The notes under the pieces are model-generated. The model made no database searches and had not been told where the DNA came from. It saw only the letters and a list, made by a program, of their open reading frames with translations. The translations under genes and the position numbers were made by a program. DNA of 64,000 bases from Lytechinus variegatus (taxonomy: Eukaryota; Echinodermata; Echinoidea; Temnopleuroida; Toxopneustidae), in the NCBI RefSeq assembly GCF_018143015.1, contig NC_054744.1:1819059-1883058 (forward strand), given 5' to 3'. Position 1 is the first letter of the stretch, and each line of letters opens with the position of its first letter. This document shows, one piece after another, positions 1-12,900 of the stretch.

Positions 1-660
1 AGCCTTTTAATAGGGGAATTATGGCTGAAAGAACCCATATAAATCATAATAATAATTTTGAATACTCCTGTTAAACTTGGCAATGAAAACTTACATTTCA
101 TTGAAAGTGTTGAAGCAGAAACTATCTACTTGGATCGAGGTCAAAGGTCCAATGTCGTAGGTCACTGCAAACCCTGGATCTACTTTCTTGAGACAGTTCC
201 TTATGACAAGAGAGCAAGAGAATAATCATAGAACCAATATTACAAATAAACTATACTGATCCTCAACTGCGCAGTTTAAATTTCTGGTGCCATCCCAGCT
301 AGACCAGGCGTTCATTGTACATGTAGCTTCTAAATATCTTCAAACAATGACCTCTGTAACCTTTGACCTTGTGAGTCAAAAATCTAATCAGATTATCCTA
401 ACTCACAAACGTATTTCTGAGCCGACTTTGAAAACATTCACTAAAATGGTTCTCCATCTAAGGCAAGAATGATATCTTTCCAAATGACATTGTGACCTTT
501 GACCTGACCTTATGACCCTCCAATATACATACATGAGTCAAGTTTGAAGTTGAACCTTCAAGCTGTTGTGTACTTATCATGAGAACGAAAACAGGAGGCC
601 ATTACCAGCATGAGCAATCTATTTTGCACACATGCAAATAGGTGATATCACAATTCCTAG
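1..660. repeat. Degraded AGGTCA-rich interspersed repeat; no exon seen
   Basis: The stretch carries aacctttgacctt (about 361) and gtgacctttgacctgacc (about 492), followed by 'catgagtcaagttt..' phrases like the better-preserved family at 56.5-57.6 kb. It should be part of the CTC1 3' intron; no convincing CTC1 exon was found. Confidence 0.45.
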
Positions 661-762
661 ATACTTGTATTTGAATAGCGCATGAGCAAAATCACCGGCT
701 AAAACACATCTGCTGGATAAGGTCTACACTAACCATGCAATGTTGTGTGATTGAGCCCATAC

Positions 763-909
763 CTGATAGTAACTGTTGCTCCAGGTACAAGTCCAAGTAT
801 ATCATCATGTAAGTGAGCTGGTAGAGATACAGTAGCAGTGGTCTGACTAATAATATCATCAACCTTGAGATGAATAAATGAATCTTGGCAAGTTGCCTTC
901 TCATTGCTG
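763..909 (-). CDS. CTC1: CTC1 exon (NEKATCQDSFIHLKVDD...LGLVPGATVTI)
   Basis: The donor is CAG|gtatgg. The best-looking acceptor is tttacag at 916, but phase requires starting at 909 (gtcatag) or 906 (atagcag), so the 5' edge is uncertain by up to 10 nt. The product TATVSLPAHLHDDILGLVPGATVTI resembles 'L-G-L-L-P-G-A-R-V-H-F' of vertebrate CTC1. The following exon was not found before the left edge, so the C-terminus (about 250 residues in vertebrates) lies outside the window. Confidence 0.78.
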
Positions 910-3900
910 CTATGACCTGTAAAGGGGGAGATGTACAGTAAGTCATTTGTTTTGTTTGTTTCAAATCAAGTCTTTATTCAATATTCTATTAAAAAATAGA
1001 CCTTATGAATAAACCTTATGACATCATAATCTCATAGCGCCCTCCCTCAGAGGATATAGATATATGCATAAACAGAGTTGTCAGAGAGGCGCCAGCTGCA
1101 GATCACCAATGCATGCAAGGCAGTGGCTTCAGCCTTCAAGATGGCTGCACGATGACATCAATGCAGAAGATCTATATCCACAATTGTAACATGATCCATA
1201 AAATGTCATAATATATTTATAGGATTTAAATAAGCTGGAAGTGCCTTTGTTTCATATTACTGCTAGGAAAAAATGAGTTATAATTGGAAATCTGAAAATC
1301 TCTACTTTTAGAAGATATTCATAAATTGGAAAAATTATATTTTAAGACCTATTTGTGGGCGGGTCACATATCAAGAAATATGAATTGAATTTATTTTCTG
1401 AGCTGATCTACTTGCCTTCCAAAGATGTTACCCTTGTAATGAGACCAGATACGGATGATAGCACATGACACTGTCTACAATCAAGAGAAAAATAATCAAA
1501 TCATTTCCTTTACCCCACTCCTAGCTTAACTGACAAATACAATACTATGGAGTATTAAAAGAACAAATTACATCAATCTTTTTCTATTTTCTTACTTGCT
1601 ATATACAAAAGTATAATCCTCAATCTTTATGATGTGCATTGGCATTCAGTTGGTGATATGCAACACGAATCCCAAAATAAGATTATAAAATATAAAAAAC
1701 AATAATAATTCTTGTTATTGCATACTTCTACATAACACTTAACTTACTTGATCAGAAATCTCTTTTGGAGCACTCTAATAAAATCATTCAGTTTAATTAC
1801 TTTAGCTTTATCAAAGCAGCTGTTACATGCTTCTATATTTCAAGAAACGAATTCCTGCCGGGTCTCCCTTTAGCTCACCTGGCAGTATAATGCGAATGAA
1901 TGTCATACAATTTTGATACAATAATTTGAGGAATCACTAGAATTACTAGATAAGATAACAGACCTTTGTTTTCCCTTGCTCATCTGACCTGAATCAGATT
2001 TATCTTCTGCCTTGCAATCGATCTGTGATGTGGTATCCTGTATAATAAAGAGAGCAGGTGGTAAAAGTTCAGAAATATTTGGTAAACAGTCAATGGGAAT
2101 TGATGCATACAAAAACTGTTGTCTATTCATCAGCATAATATACTCAAAATTGATTGAAATCACGTCTTTATTAAATCCAAGATAGAGGTCTATGGTTCTA
2201 TTCTGAACACATGGCAGGTACGTAACTAAAGTACAATTGACACTAATTATAATCTAATACACAGATCATTACAGTCAGAATTATAATTTTGGAATGAGGT
2301 ATGGTTGTGCATATTTTAAATGGTTAACGCCCCCTCCCTCCACCCATAACATTTTCCCCCCAATATTCTTGTAGAAACTTCATCAACTCACAGGATGAAC
2401 TCCTAGATCTATAATAAAACATTTCCAAATCCAGCACCTCTAGAAATCAAACTCAAATTGATTTAATGAAATGCGCACATTAGAGACTTATGCTTGATTT
2501 TTGAAGTTGTGTTTAAATGACTTTCTTTCTTCAACAATCCCATTCCAACTCACCTGTAAAACTTGAAGCTGAGAAAATGATGTGATAATGTAAACAGGCT
2601 GTGTTCTACCTTTCTTGGCTAACTTCATTATCGATGGCACGACATGGGTCTAAAGATACCAAGATAGAAACAATTAAAATATCAAGCTTCTTTCAATCAA
2701 ATCACTCAAAGACTTTGGCAATTAACTAGACAAATTCAGGACTGCAAAGATTTCTTCCTCTGCTACTACCATACCATGACATGTAACTTCTAGAATAGTT
2801 GGGTTGATCTGTCAATTTTTATTTTCTTTGTCTTTGCTGCTGCAAAGAAAATAATGCATGGATGATTTATTTATGTTGTCAAAAAAACACATTCAAGTGC
2901 TTTTTTAAAGCCATTTACATTTCATCACACAACATTCCATTTGTATATTTTAGATCTTCTAAAAAAAGAAAAAAGAAATAGCGACCCTGTTTTGTTTCAT
3001 TTTTCAGTCGGCTGAATGAGGGCAAAATAAGATTTGTTTAGGCCTAATATAGCTATAACCTGCATGTCATCATCTCTGCATTCCATCTTGTAAATTTGCC
3101 CCTCTCTCAGAAAGTGATACCATCTGATGGCATCATCTTGGAAACACAGAAGAGCTGGTCTTCTATCCTCCTCTTGTTTATCTTCCATCTCTCCATCTCT
3201 TCCCTGTATTAGGGGGGTTCCATCTCTCTTAGTCTTCTTCGCCTGGTATGAGTCCAGAATGAAGATATCACAGTAGAATCTTGGAGTGGTTGACCCGGTA
3301 TCTCTCTGCTCCTGGTGGATGAGTGGTCTTCTACTTCTCAGCTGGATCGTCTTGGATGTGATGCATTTCGGAAGAGATCCTCCATCTGTTTAAAAAACAA
3401 GTTGATGAACACTTTAAACAAGAATGGTTTATGCCCCCCCCCCCTGAAATTTCTTGTGATAAATCTTCACGAGAAAGATTTGTGCTGCATTGTTCCATGA
3501 AATATTTCTTTCAGGCCTCACATGACTTATGATTTTTTATTAATGAAATGTTCATTATTTCTATAAAGTTATCTAAGTAATCTACTCCCCAAATTCCTTG
3601 AACTTCAAACTCATTAAGTCATAAAAGCAGTATCAACTGACAGTAATCAATAGGGAACTAAACACAGGTCCGTTGTGTCAACTTTACATGAACCAAGAAA
3701 GAAATCACTATAAATTTTTTTTCTCAATGTATAGAGTGTACATATTTAAATGTTAAACTAAACAACACAGACCTGACTTTGATGATGAGCTTCTTTTCCT
3801 CGTTCTAGGTTTGACACCACCTGGTGATGACTTCTTCTCTGTTCCACGATAAAGACACACAGCATATCTTGGATCGAACATCACGTAAACTTTGACCTCT

Positions 3901-6900
3901 GACCTTGACCTGTCAATGCTTTCACCTCCATCAACATCCATTTCAGATTCATTCTGATCTTCTTTTGTCCTAGAAAAATCAATACAAGTTCTCTTCTCCT
4001 GTATCACAATAAAGTCCTCAATTCTGAGCAGATGGTTTAGGCAAGGCTGGGGAAAGCAAGAGCTTGTCATGTTTCTTCCCAGAGCCTTCCCCCACAGGCA
4101 AGCTGTTAATAAGAGTACAAGGAATGGACCCAGTAGAATCCAGTAGGAAAAGTCTTCTATCTGTTCTTTCACAGCATAATTTAGCAACCAGGACCTGAAA
4201 GACAACCAATGATGGACCAATTATTGAACACGTTGTGATCTCCAACCATAGTGAAAGTCAACATTGATGCTATTAATAACACTGTCTACAAAAAGATTGC
4301 TAACAAATTACATGAGTCTCCAGTTAGATACAACTTCAAAAATGAGTCAAATTCATGAGCTCCAAGAACATGTAAAAAGACCTAAGAAAAACATTGTCGA
4401 CATCAACCAAGCAATCGATGGAAAAGAGCAGTACAGTAGAAGAAACTACCTTAAATGCCCAAAACAGCTGATAAAAACATGGACATGGTCATCATTGATC
4501 TCGTCAAAGTGAAGATGGGGATCGAACAGGACCAAACCAACATCAATTGCTCCCACCAGATTACCCAGAGAACTCCAATTATACAGCCCCATTTCAAATA
4601 CTGTGATGTTATTTGGATGCATCCCAAACGTTAAAAAGATTACAAGTTGTGTGTGTGTGTTTATATGTATATGTGTGGGTAAAGATAATGCTAATATTCG
4701 AAAATATATAAATTTGTTTCGTTTTTTTATATATTTTGTCACTTTTGTTTCACAGACTTGCTGAAAAACAGCATTGTCGGCTGATAGCAAGTTTTTAACT
4801 GTATTGAAATAAATAAAACAAACATTCTAAAAGACATAAATTTTATGACGAAAAAAAAGAAGATCTCCAGTATGCATACTTGTACCTATTTTTAAGTCAA
4901 CTCGTCAAATAGTTCTTTAGTTATCGCGAGAACAAAAACTGGACAAACGGACACATGAATAGATAAACCAAAATAATGCCCTGGCAACCATCTCCAGTGG
5001 GCAAAGGTATACAAAAATATATAATGAAGATATGTGTGTCGAGTGAAAATGCTCACAAATATCTACTTAATATAAATTTGGCCATATCAAGTTTAACATT
5101 GGCTGGTAAAATCAATGACTCATAGGATAGTTTCATGCCAAACTAAAACTTGAGCAACCTACTTCCATGTAATTATTAATTGCATCAAAGTGACATATAA
5201 TACAAGTAGATCTTGGACTCATTGCAAGATGAGATTGTAATCAAATGCAACTAAAAAATCAATCACAACTTACAGACCAGGGCCCCATCTAACAAAGAGT
5301 TACGATCGACCCGATCAACTACAACTATGGAAAGCCAGCAATGTCAACATCTAAAATACATGTTTGTTAAAAATATTTCCTAGATATGAAGGATATTCAT
5401 ACATTCATGGTTTTCTTGACAATTTAGTATGCTTCACTTTTTTTACAGGATGTTGTGCAAATAATAAAAAATTATGTCATTGATGGATTTCCATATAGTT
5501 GAGGTTGATCGGATCAATTGTAAATCTTTGTATGACCGGGCCCTGATTATTTCTGGGCCTCATAACACAAAGATTTGAAACCAACTACCAATTTAAAAGA
5601 GCAATTTTCATTGGTCAACAATGAGCCTGAAGAAAGACACTGGGCAGCAAGAACAATTTTGATTGGCCATTGCTGCTTTTCAACAATTGACTGCAAACCT
5701 TTGTGTGTATGGGGCCCTGTTTCACAATAGATCTTACCATCGGTACGAGCCTGTTAGATGATGTTATCATTCTACATGTCCATCCTGATTGATCCAATGA
5801 GGTTATATCACCGAGAGGACATCCATCAAAGGATGAGACCAGTTCACTTGATGTGGGCAAGGTACATGACACTGTCTGATAAAACAAGATGATTATTCAG
5901 TGTTTTCTGAAAATTGCTACATAAATCTCATGAGGTAAGGTACCCTCCCCCCCCCTCAAAAAAGTGCAAGTCACTATTCTGATCAAAATGAATTATTTTG
6001 ACATCATACATGGTATTTTTTCATCTGGGTAAAATTTCTGATCAAAAAGCATCAGGTATCAAGTGGGCATGAAAGTATCCCATTTTATATATGATTATGA
6101 AAAAAAAAATTGCTTTCGAGTAATAGAATGAGAGCATATAGTTGTGCTCAAAAGTTTGTAAACCCCACCACAAAATGCACTCTTTCATGTGGAGTGTAGA
6201 CAACAAAACTATAATGTTTGGTGGCAGGCCAAGAGAAACAAACATTATTGAATGTAATATTTTCTCACCGGATTTCACAATTAAATATCAAAAGCATGGT
6301 AGAACTTGAACACTTTGAATATGTAAATTTCTGGTCTTGTTGAATAGATTTTAAACATCACTGCTTGTATATGCTAAAAGGGACACCTACAATTGTGGAA
6401 ATTAGCCAAAAGAAACACGAGTGCTTTAAAATCTGAACGAGGCCTTGATGGTGGAGAGAAAGGAAAGGTCAGGAAGTTTTATAGATGGCTGGAGCAGAAT
6501 TAAACCTAAAATAGCCTATTTTTTATTATTTTGTTTCATTCAAAATCTCATATAGTTCTTCATCTATAGCATGCCTTAAATACAAGGTGGTTCATGAACC
6601 ACAAAGTCTTGTCTGATTTACATTCAATAGACCTTTGATCCTGTCATCCTCATGAACATACATGTGGTATTACCAAAGTACCAAGTATGAATACAATTGA
6701 TGCAGAAATAAAGAAACAAGAGTAAGTAGAACAAAAGCTGTATCATTATTTAAAAGACTAACAGACCAATGGGAAAAGTGATTACTCAGTCTCTTCCGAA
6801 CTTTTTCTCATGAAAGAGAAAAAGCATTCCAATAAATAGTGACAACTTTTAACTTTCTTTGAGCCAAAGCATTAGAGTACATTTATTCATGCTACAACTT

Positions 6901-9900
6901 AAAATAGTTCAGCCACTATGCTTTTCAAAGCTGGTAAGTAATGGTGAGAGCTGGGAATCCCAGAAAAGGAGTTCTAAACTCATTGGCTTTCTATCTGAAA
7001 TGGGATTGCAGCAAATCATTTCATTGGCCTGTAGTCTAGTTTAATAGACCATGGTTTATCTCTTTGCTTAAGTTATGGGAAGCCATAAATGTCAAAATTG
7101 TGTTTAAATCCTATATTTCTTTGTGTTTACTTTGCTCTTTCCCCATGCATTGATGGTGAATAAAAGTATGTTTTTTATCATTCTAAGACAATCATGAATG
7201 CAACGTGAGGTGGTAAATTGAATTTATACTGTCTGGGATTTGTGTCACAATTGGCTTTCCATACATGGAGTTAAACAGTAACTTCAGACCATAGTTTGAA
7301 ATAAAACCAAGTTCATGATATGGGCCATTGGATCTAGAAGAGGGTAATTAAAAAGACAAGTGCATATAAACCTTTGGGATATCATTACTGGTGTGAGAGA
7401 AGAGGCAAGATGCATCGTGGGATAGGAAATCTTCATAAGGGTTTCTCTTCCTCTCTTTGATAATAGGAAGGTCATTAGAGGTCAACTTGATGGTCAAAAG
7501 CTGGATTAATACTGGAAGCACCTCCTTCAATCTGAAAAAAGATAAATGAATATGAGTAAAGCTTAGCTCAAGTAGTGAGCAATAATTTGAAGAGGGAGAC
7601 TTCAAATCACCGTTCAACTTTATCAAACTATCACAAATATACATCTACTAAGTTTTTTCACAATTTATATAAACCAAGTGCTGTGAAATAATACAATTTA
7701 CATGTAGACGGAAATTACCTTATTTCAGGTCTTCCATGGAAGTGAAATATTTTGGTTTATCTTTCTTATTTCATAATCAAAACATGGAGAGTGTCTTGTA
7801 GGAATCACAAAGATTTTTGAAATTACATTTTCATCACATAATGTTAAATATGTGAAAAAAAGAGGTATGAGGAGAATGCATACATAAAACGGCAATCTAC
7901 TTACTTGATTACATGAGGGACCAGTTTCTGCAGCAATATTGGAATTGCTTTATCTCGTAACCATTCTAGAATAGTTAGACTAGGAAACAATTTACCACAA
8001 AGCGGTAAGAGTACACGCTGTATGTTGGTACTTTTTTCCTGAAAGAAAAAAAAATCTTAAGCATCACACATATTTCATTCTATTTTTTTCTAGGCAATTT
8101 ATGAGGTATATTGTGAAATGATTTGAGCATGTAGTAGGTCCATGATGGGATAACATTATTGAACTGTCCTAACATATTTTTTCCCCTACACTAGGGCATA
8201 TGGTCTAAAGAAGGCAAGCAATTTTTTACTAGCATTCTGTATATCAGTTCTATACAATATAATTGTTTTAATTTTGTTCATGTTTTTTAACTTTGAAAGT
8301 TAAGAGACAAGTATTACCCTTATTCTCAAATTCCATTACTATACCAGTGTTGCCCCAAAACAGCATGGTGGGTTATAATTCAACTAGTGCTGTTATCAAC
8401 AGGCCAAATATCGACATTGTTATCGACATAAAAGGGTTTTCAATGCTACAGACATGTTGACATGAACGCACCCAAATCAACATGACAAGTTGAAATAAAG
8501 TATAAAGTTTACCCGAAATGTTAAAAGCACTTATCCAATTAAAAGGTTTATTCAGCTTAGCAGTGCATCAAATCAATAAAGAATGCAAGCAGAATGGCAG
8601 CAGAAATACATCAGAGTTGGGTGACCAGGTATACGCAAAGCTCTACCAGCATTCATCCATCTATATCGATGCATTCACTATGTGCCATGCTTGATAATAC
8701 GCTGCTCCTCGATACATTACTTTTTACATAGACATGAGGAGCAGCGAACACATGGTTTTTTTTTTTTCATTTAAGTTGTGACCACTGTTACTGCGTGCTT
8801 ATTTCATTTCACCAAGTCAGAGAAACTTGCATGTGGAGATCACATCATGGACTGCTGCAGAAGTAGTACTGATGTTATCAATATATTTTTATTATTTTTA
8901 CTGTCAATTTGAGGAGCTTGCATTTGCAGCACATGTGTACCAGCATATAACAAATGATCACTGTAAGTTGCAATGGGCGATTTTAAATTGGATGCAAGTG
9001 TGATTGCCGACTGGTTTCATGATTGGTTAATAAAAACATTTACCTTCTTCAATTTTTCTTTCGATTTTTCTTCTATGTGGATTGATGTTCTCATACAGCA
9101 AACAATGCTTTCACCATCACAGACTGGTTCACTACTTCTGGCAGAAGCACACAATTTATGGGCATTATGAATGGTGACCTTTGACCCTATAGGAATGCTG
9201 GGAAGGTGCGACTTTCCATCATACTGGTAGGTGAGATAAAGCCTGTAAAGAACATTTGTACACATCAAATAATCAAAGACAATTCACTACTTGGCATAAA
9301 ATATGTTCTGAAAATATATTATTTTATTTTATCATGTATTAGCACATTGAAAGAAGCTTGCTTCTGATACAAGCATAGCTTTTCTTCACAAGCACCTACA
9401 TGATCTGTGTTTGTTAACTTAATTTTGATAGTCAGTTCTATCTGGTTAATTCCAATTTATCCTTTCTTCTATTTTTAATTTGTAATATTAAATGTATACT
9501 ATTTTGTCATTTAGATGTATAAATCTTTTAAACTATTTAAACATTACTGTAGCTCCTGCAGATTGTATATGTTTAGTCTAATATATTTTATCATAAAACA
9601 CTTAATAAATCTACCATTATCATTATCATTACAAATTGCTACAATTGTAATTCACATGCTTTTTGACATATTTGTAATGTTATGTTGCTTTGTTTTATGT
9701 CCATCAATAAATAAGAATACAATACAAATATTGGATCCCTTTTTCATAAAATGTAACAATAACTCAAACTTTGCTTAAAAAATATGAAACTGACATCGTA
9801 TACAGAAGCCAATCAAAATCAACAATTCATGACAAAAATACAATAATATTCAGTTTGTAAGAAACCAAAGCAAGGTTTTGATATCAAACAATTCAAAATG

Positions 9901-12900
9901 GAATTTACCAAAAATATCTTAACAAGTGCAAAAATATCTGTTGGTATATCCAGAACTTGACTACAAAAAATGAAAAAGCAAAAATAATATTTAGTACTCA
10001 AAGCATTTTTGTAATGAGAGTGGCTGATAGTTCTTCATTCTCAATTAGTAATTATGTAGAAATATTGCTGACCAGTCACATAATTTGTGATCCATTCATA
10101 TATTTTGTCTTCACACCTTTATTCTTAATAATGCTCTGAAATCATTGACATATATGATCTCCTTTGTAAATATCTATTCTGTATTTGTGTGATCGATTGG
10201 TTTGAGACCTTATAGAGTATAAATTCACCTATATCATCTACCGATATTATCCATTGTTTTACTCTCCTTGATACTTAATGCCTCATATTTTGAATTCAGG
10301 TTTAACTGAAACCACAGTCAAAGGCTTGACTACAGTGATGGGAAGCTTTTAATGTCAAGAATGTGTTTAAGCTTCTTGTTTTTACTAGGATCCTTCCTTG
10401 TTATGTTGTTTATCGTTTACTTTCAAGACAATATTTGTTAAGTTGAATGCAAATGTAATGATAAGTTGATCATCTAATTATAGAGATTCAAGTCATAACT
10501 GGCTATCCATAGTCAAACCCCAACTTAAGACCATGGTTTAAGAGTTCAGAATACAAGCCATTATGTTGATATTAAAATAATACTTAGATTGAACTGTATT
10601 CTTTATATTTACTGTCAAATAAACAATTATGATAATTTTAAATCAGCGTTTATGAAATGCAGCTGAAATTTCTTAGCAACAGAAAGCTCTCATACCATGC
10701 AGAGAAATAAATGTGGTTGTGATGATTTTTTCTTCATATGAAAATTGAATGGTTTATTCCTGTATGAGTGATAATAATCACATACCTGGCATTAGAACTG
10801 AGTTCATAAATCCCTAATGTTTGGTCTACACATCTGGTGATTGTTCCCTGTGCGAAAGAAAGAAACTTTATTTTCCCTTTGTCATAAACTCAGGCTTATA
10901 TTTGTATTTTAAATGACTGTTCATGTATCAGGGGTGTGAGTAGTCACAAATAAAAAGATCTGAAAAAAGCTAAAGTGTTTAAAAAGTTTGAAATAGAAAG
11001 AGCTCCTATACATTAGGTACAGAGGAAAGCCAAAAATAAGCTGACATTAAGCTGAAAAAAAAAAAAAAAAGTCTGAAATCAGATAAAAATCTGAACTCTT
11101 ACATCCCTGATGTATTAACTAACATCAGACTTAGTGAAATGCACAGGAAACGCCTGTAACATAACAGAGACATCTTTGGGGGTAAAAAAGTGAGGAATTA
11201 TTTGGCCACACCTGCCAGGTCAAGAAAAAGTGAAATAATGACTATACTATAAGGAAAATTCAAGTGTCTAATATTGTTCTCATTGGATGATTTACATTAA
11301 AAAGTGTCAAATTTGCCACGAAAACACACAATAAAATGCCTTTAATCAAACTATCACTCAAAAGAGAACAAATCATGATTCCTTTGTAAAGTTACCTCGA
11401 GAGTAGAAATCTCTGTTTCTGTGGTAATTTCATCTTTTTTAAGAGGAATTATTTTTGAGAAAGCAGAAAGCAGCAAAATCTTTCTTGGTCTGTCTGTTCC
11501 CTGAAAAAAAGACAATCCAAATGATTTCAAATCACTCATTATTTTAAATATGAACAATGTCAATTTATAGGGCTTACAATGTGGTTTGACTTCATTTTGA
11601 AAGTGTGTCATCATTATTTATATTGTAACTCAATATCATTCAATCAGTAGCTTCATTATCAAATTTACAAAAAATTAAATAATTTTCAATTTTTCACATG
11701 ATATAATACAAAAGAAGTAGTGAGTATGTGACATCATGGACTCACTCATTTGCATACCGCCTATGTGCATATAATTCATTGTGAAAAAAAAAGCCCATTG
11801 AAATGTCATAACTTTCTTATTTCACATCCTATTTTGACAAATATTTTGATGCTGTATACAAATATTTGTAATTATTTAAGTAAATTTATTGTCGGGCAGA
11901 CTTCTGACTGTCACCTAAATGCTATTTTAGAATTTCACAACAAATATAATAACATGTATGGTTGAAAACAACATCAATTTCAGGGGCTTGTGCCATCACA
12001 CTGGGTTATCGCGTCATGTCGGGCAATAGCGTAACCCGACCATTTGAGAAAAAGGCCCCCTAAATTCCCAAAATGTTGGGTCCAGTTTACCCGACCATTT
12101 GAGAATTTTGCTATACTTTTCAGAAAACATTGGGTAAACTGTACCTGACCTTTTGGGAATATAACGGGGCCCTTTTCATGAATGGTCTGGTTTTGTGATT
12201 GCCAGAACCAACAAGACAAACAGATATGATGACACAAGCCCAATATAAGTGTCAATCAAATGATTTTTTTAAAATCAAGCTTATTCTCACTTCACCGCTC
12301 ATTGAAGTCATTTACAACTCATACGTATTTGATCTTTCCTTCAAGGTCATCAACCATACTGTCATTTCAAATCTATCTAATCCAACAAAGGGTTGAGGGA
12401 CCGGGACGGTGAACTGCAAACACACCATTTGACAAGTTTTATTCTTTCAAGTCTGGCAATGTTTTGGGTACCAATCTAAAAAAAATCAAAGGGGTAATGG
12501 TTTACAGAAAACCTATATTATCGTGGACATTTGTGTATGGGGGGGGTTAATCCTTATATTTGTAACAAATAGTAATACCTTTGTAATAGTGGTTTGAGTG
12601 ACATTATCAATGTCATAGAATGATGTGACATGAATATCATTGTAGAATGCAGATGCATCATCTCCCTGTAGTAAAAAAAAAAATGGTGATATTATGACAT
12701 CACAATGGTAAAGCTCAGGACCTCATAAGCATGACACAAGAGAACCTAAAAGGGTGAAATATCTCCATCTTCATGATTTTGCTCCAGATGTCGGCTTTTG
12801 ATTAAATAATAAAAATAGTGACTGGCTCTACTTTTGGGAACATCTAATACATTGCCATAACAAGTGCCATACTTCCATCAGCTAAAAACCTGGGATACTA

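Noticed and set aside
3753..4220. Continuous minus ORF SWLLNYAVKEQIEDF... as the true CTC1 frame
   Set aside because: Upstream half lacks OB-fold pattern and is out of phase with the 5738-5875 exon; the alternative frame with a 49-nt intron gives the family blocks.
4446..4790. Minus-strand ORF (ending VFISCFGHLR) as a CTC1 exon
   Set aside because: It ends in phase 2 while the next CTC1 exon starts in phase 0, and the plus strand of the same DNA encodes LINE ORF1 motifs, so the ORF is an antisense shadow.
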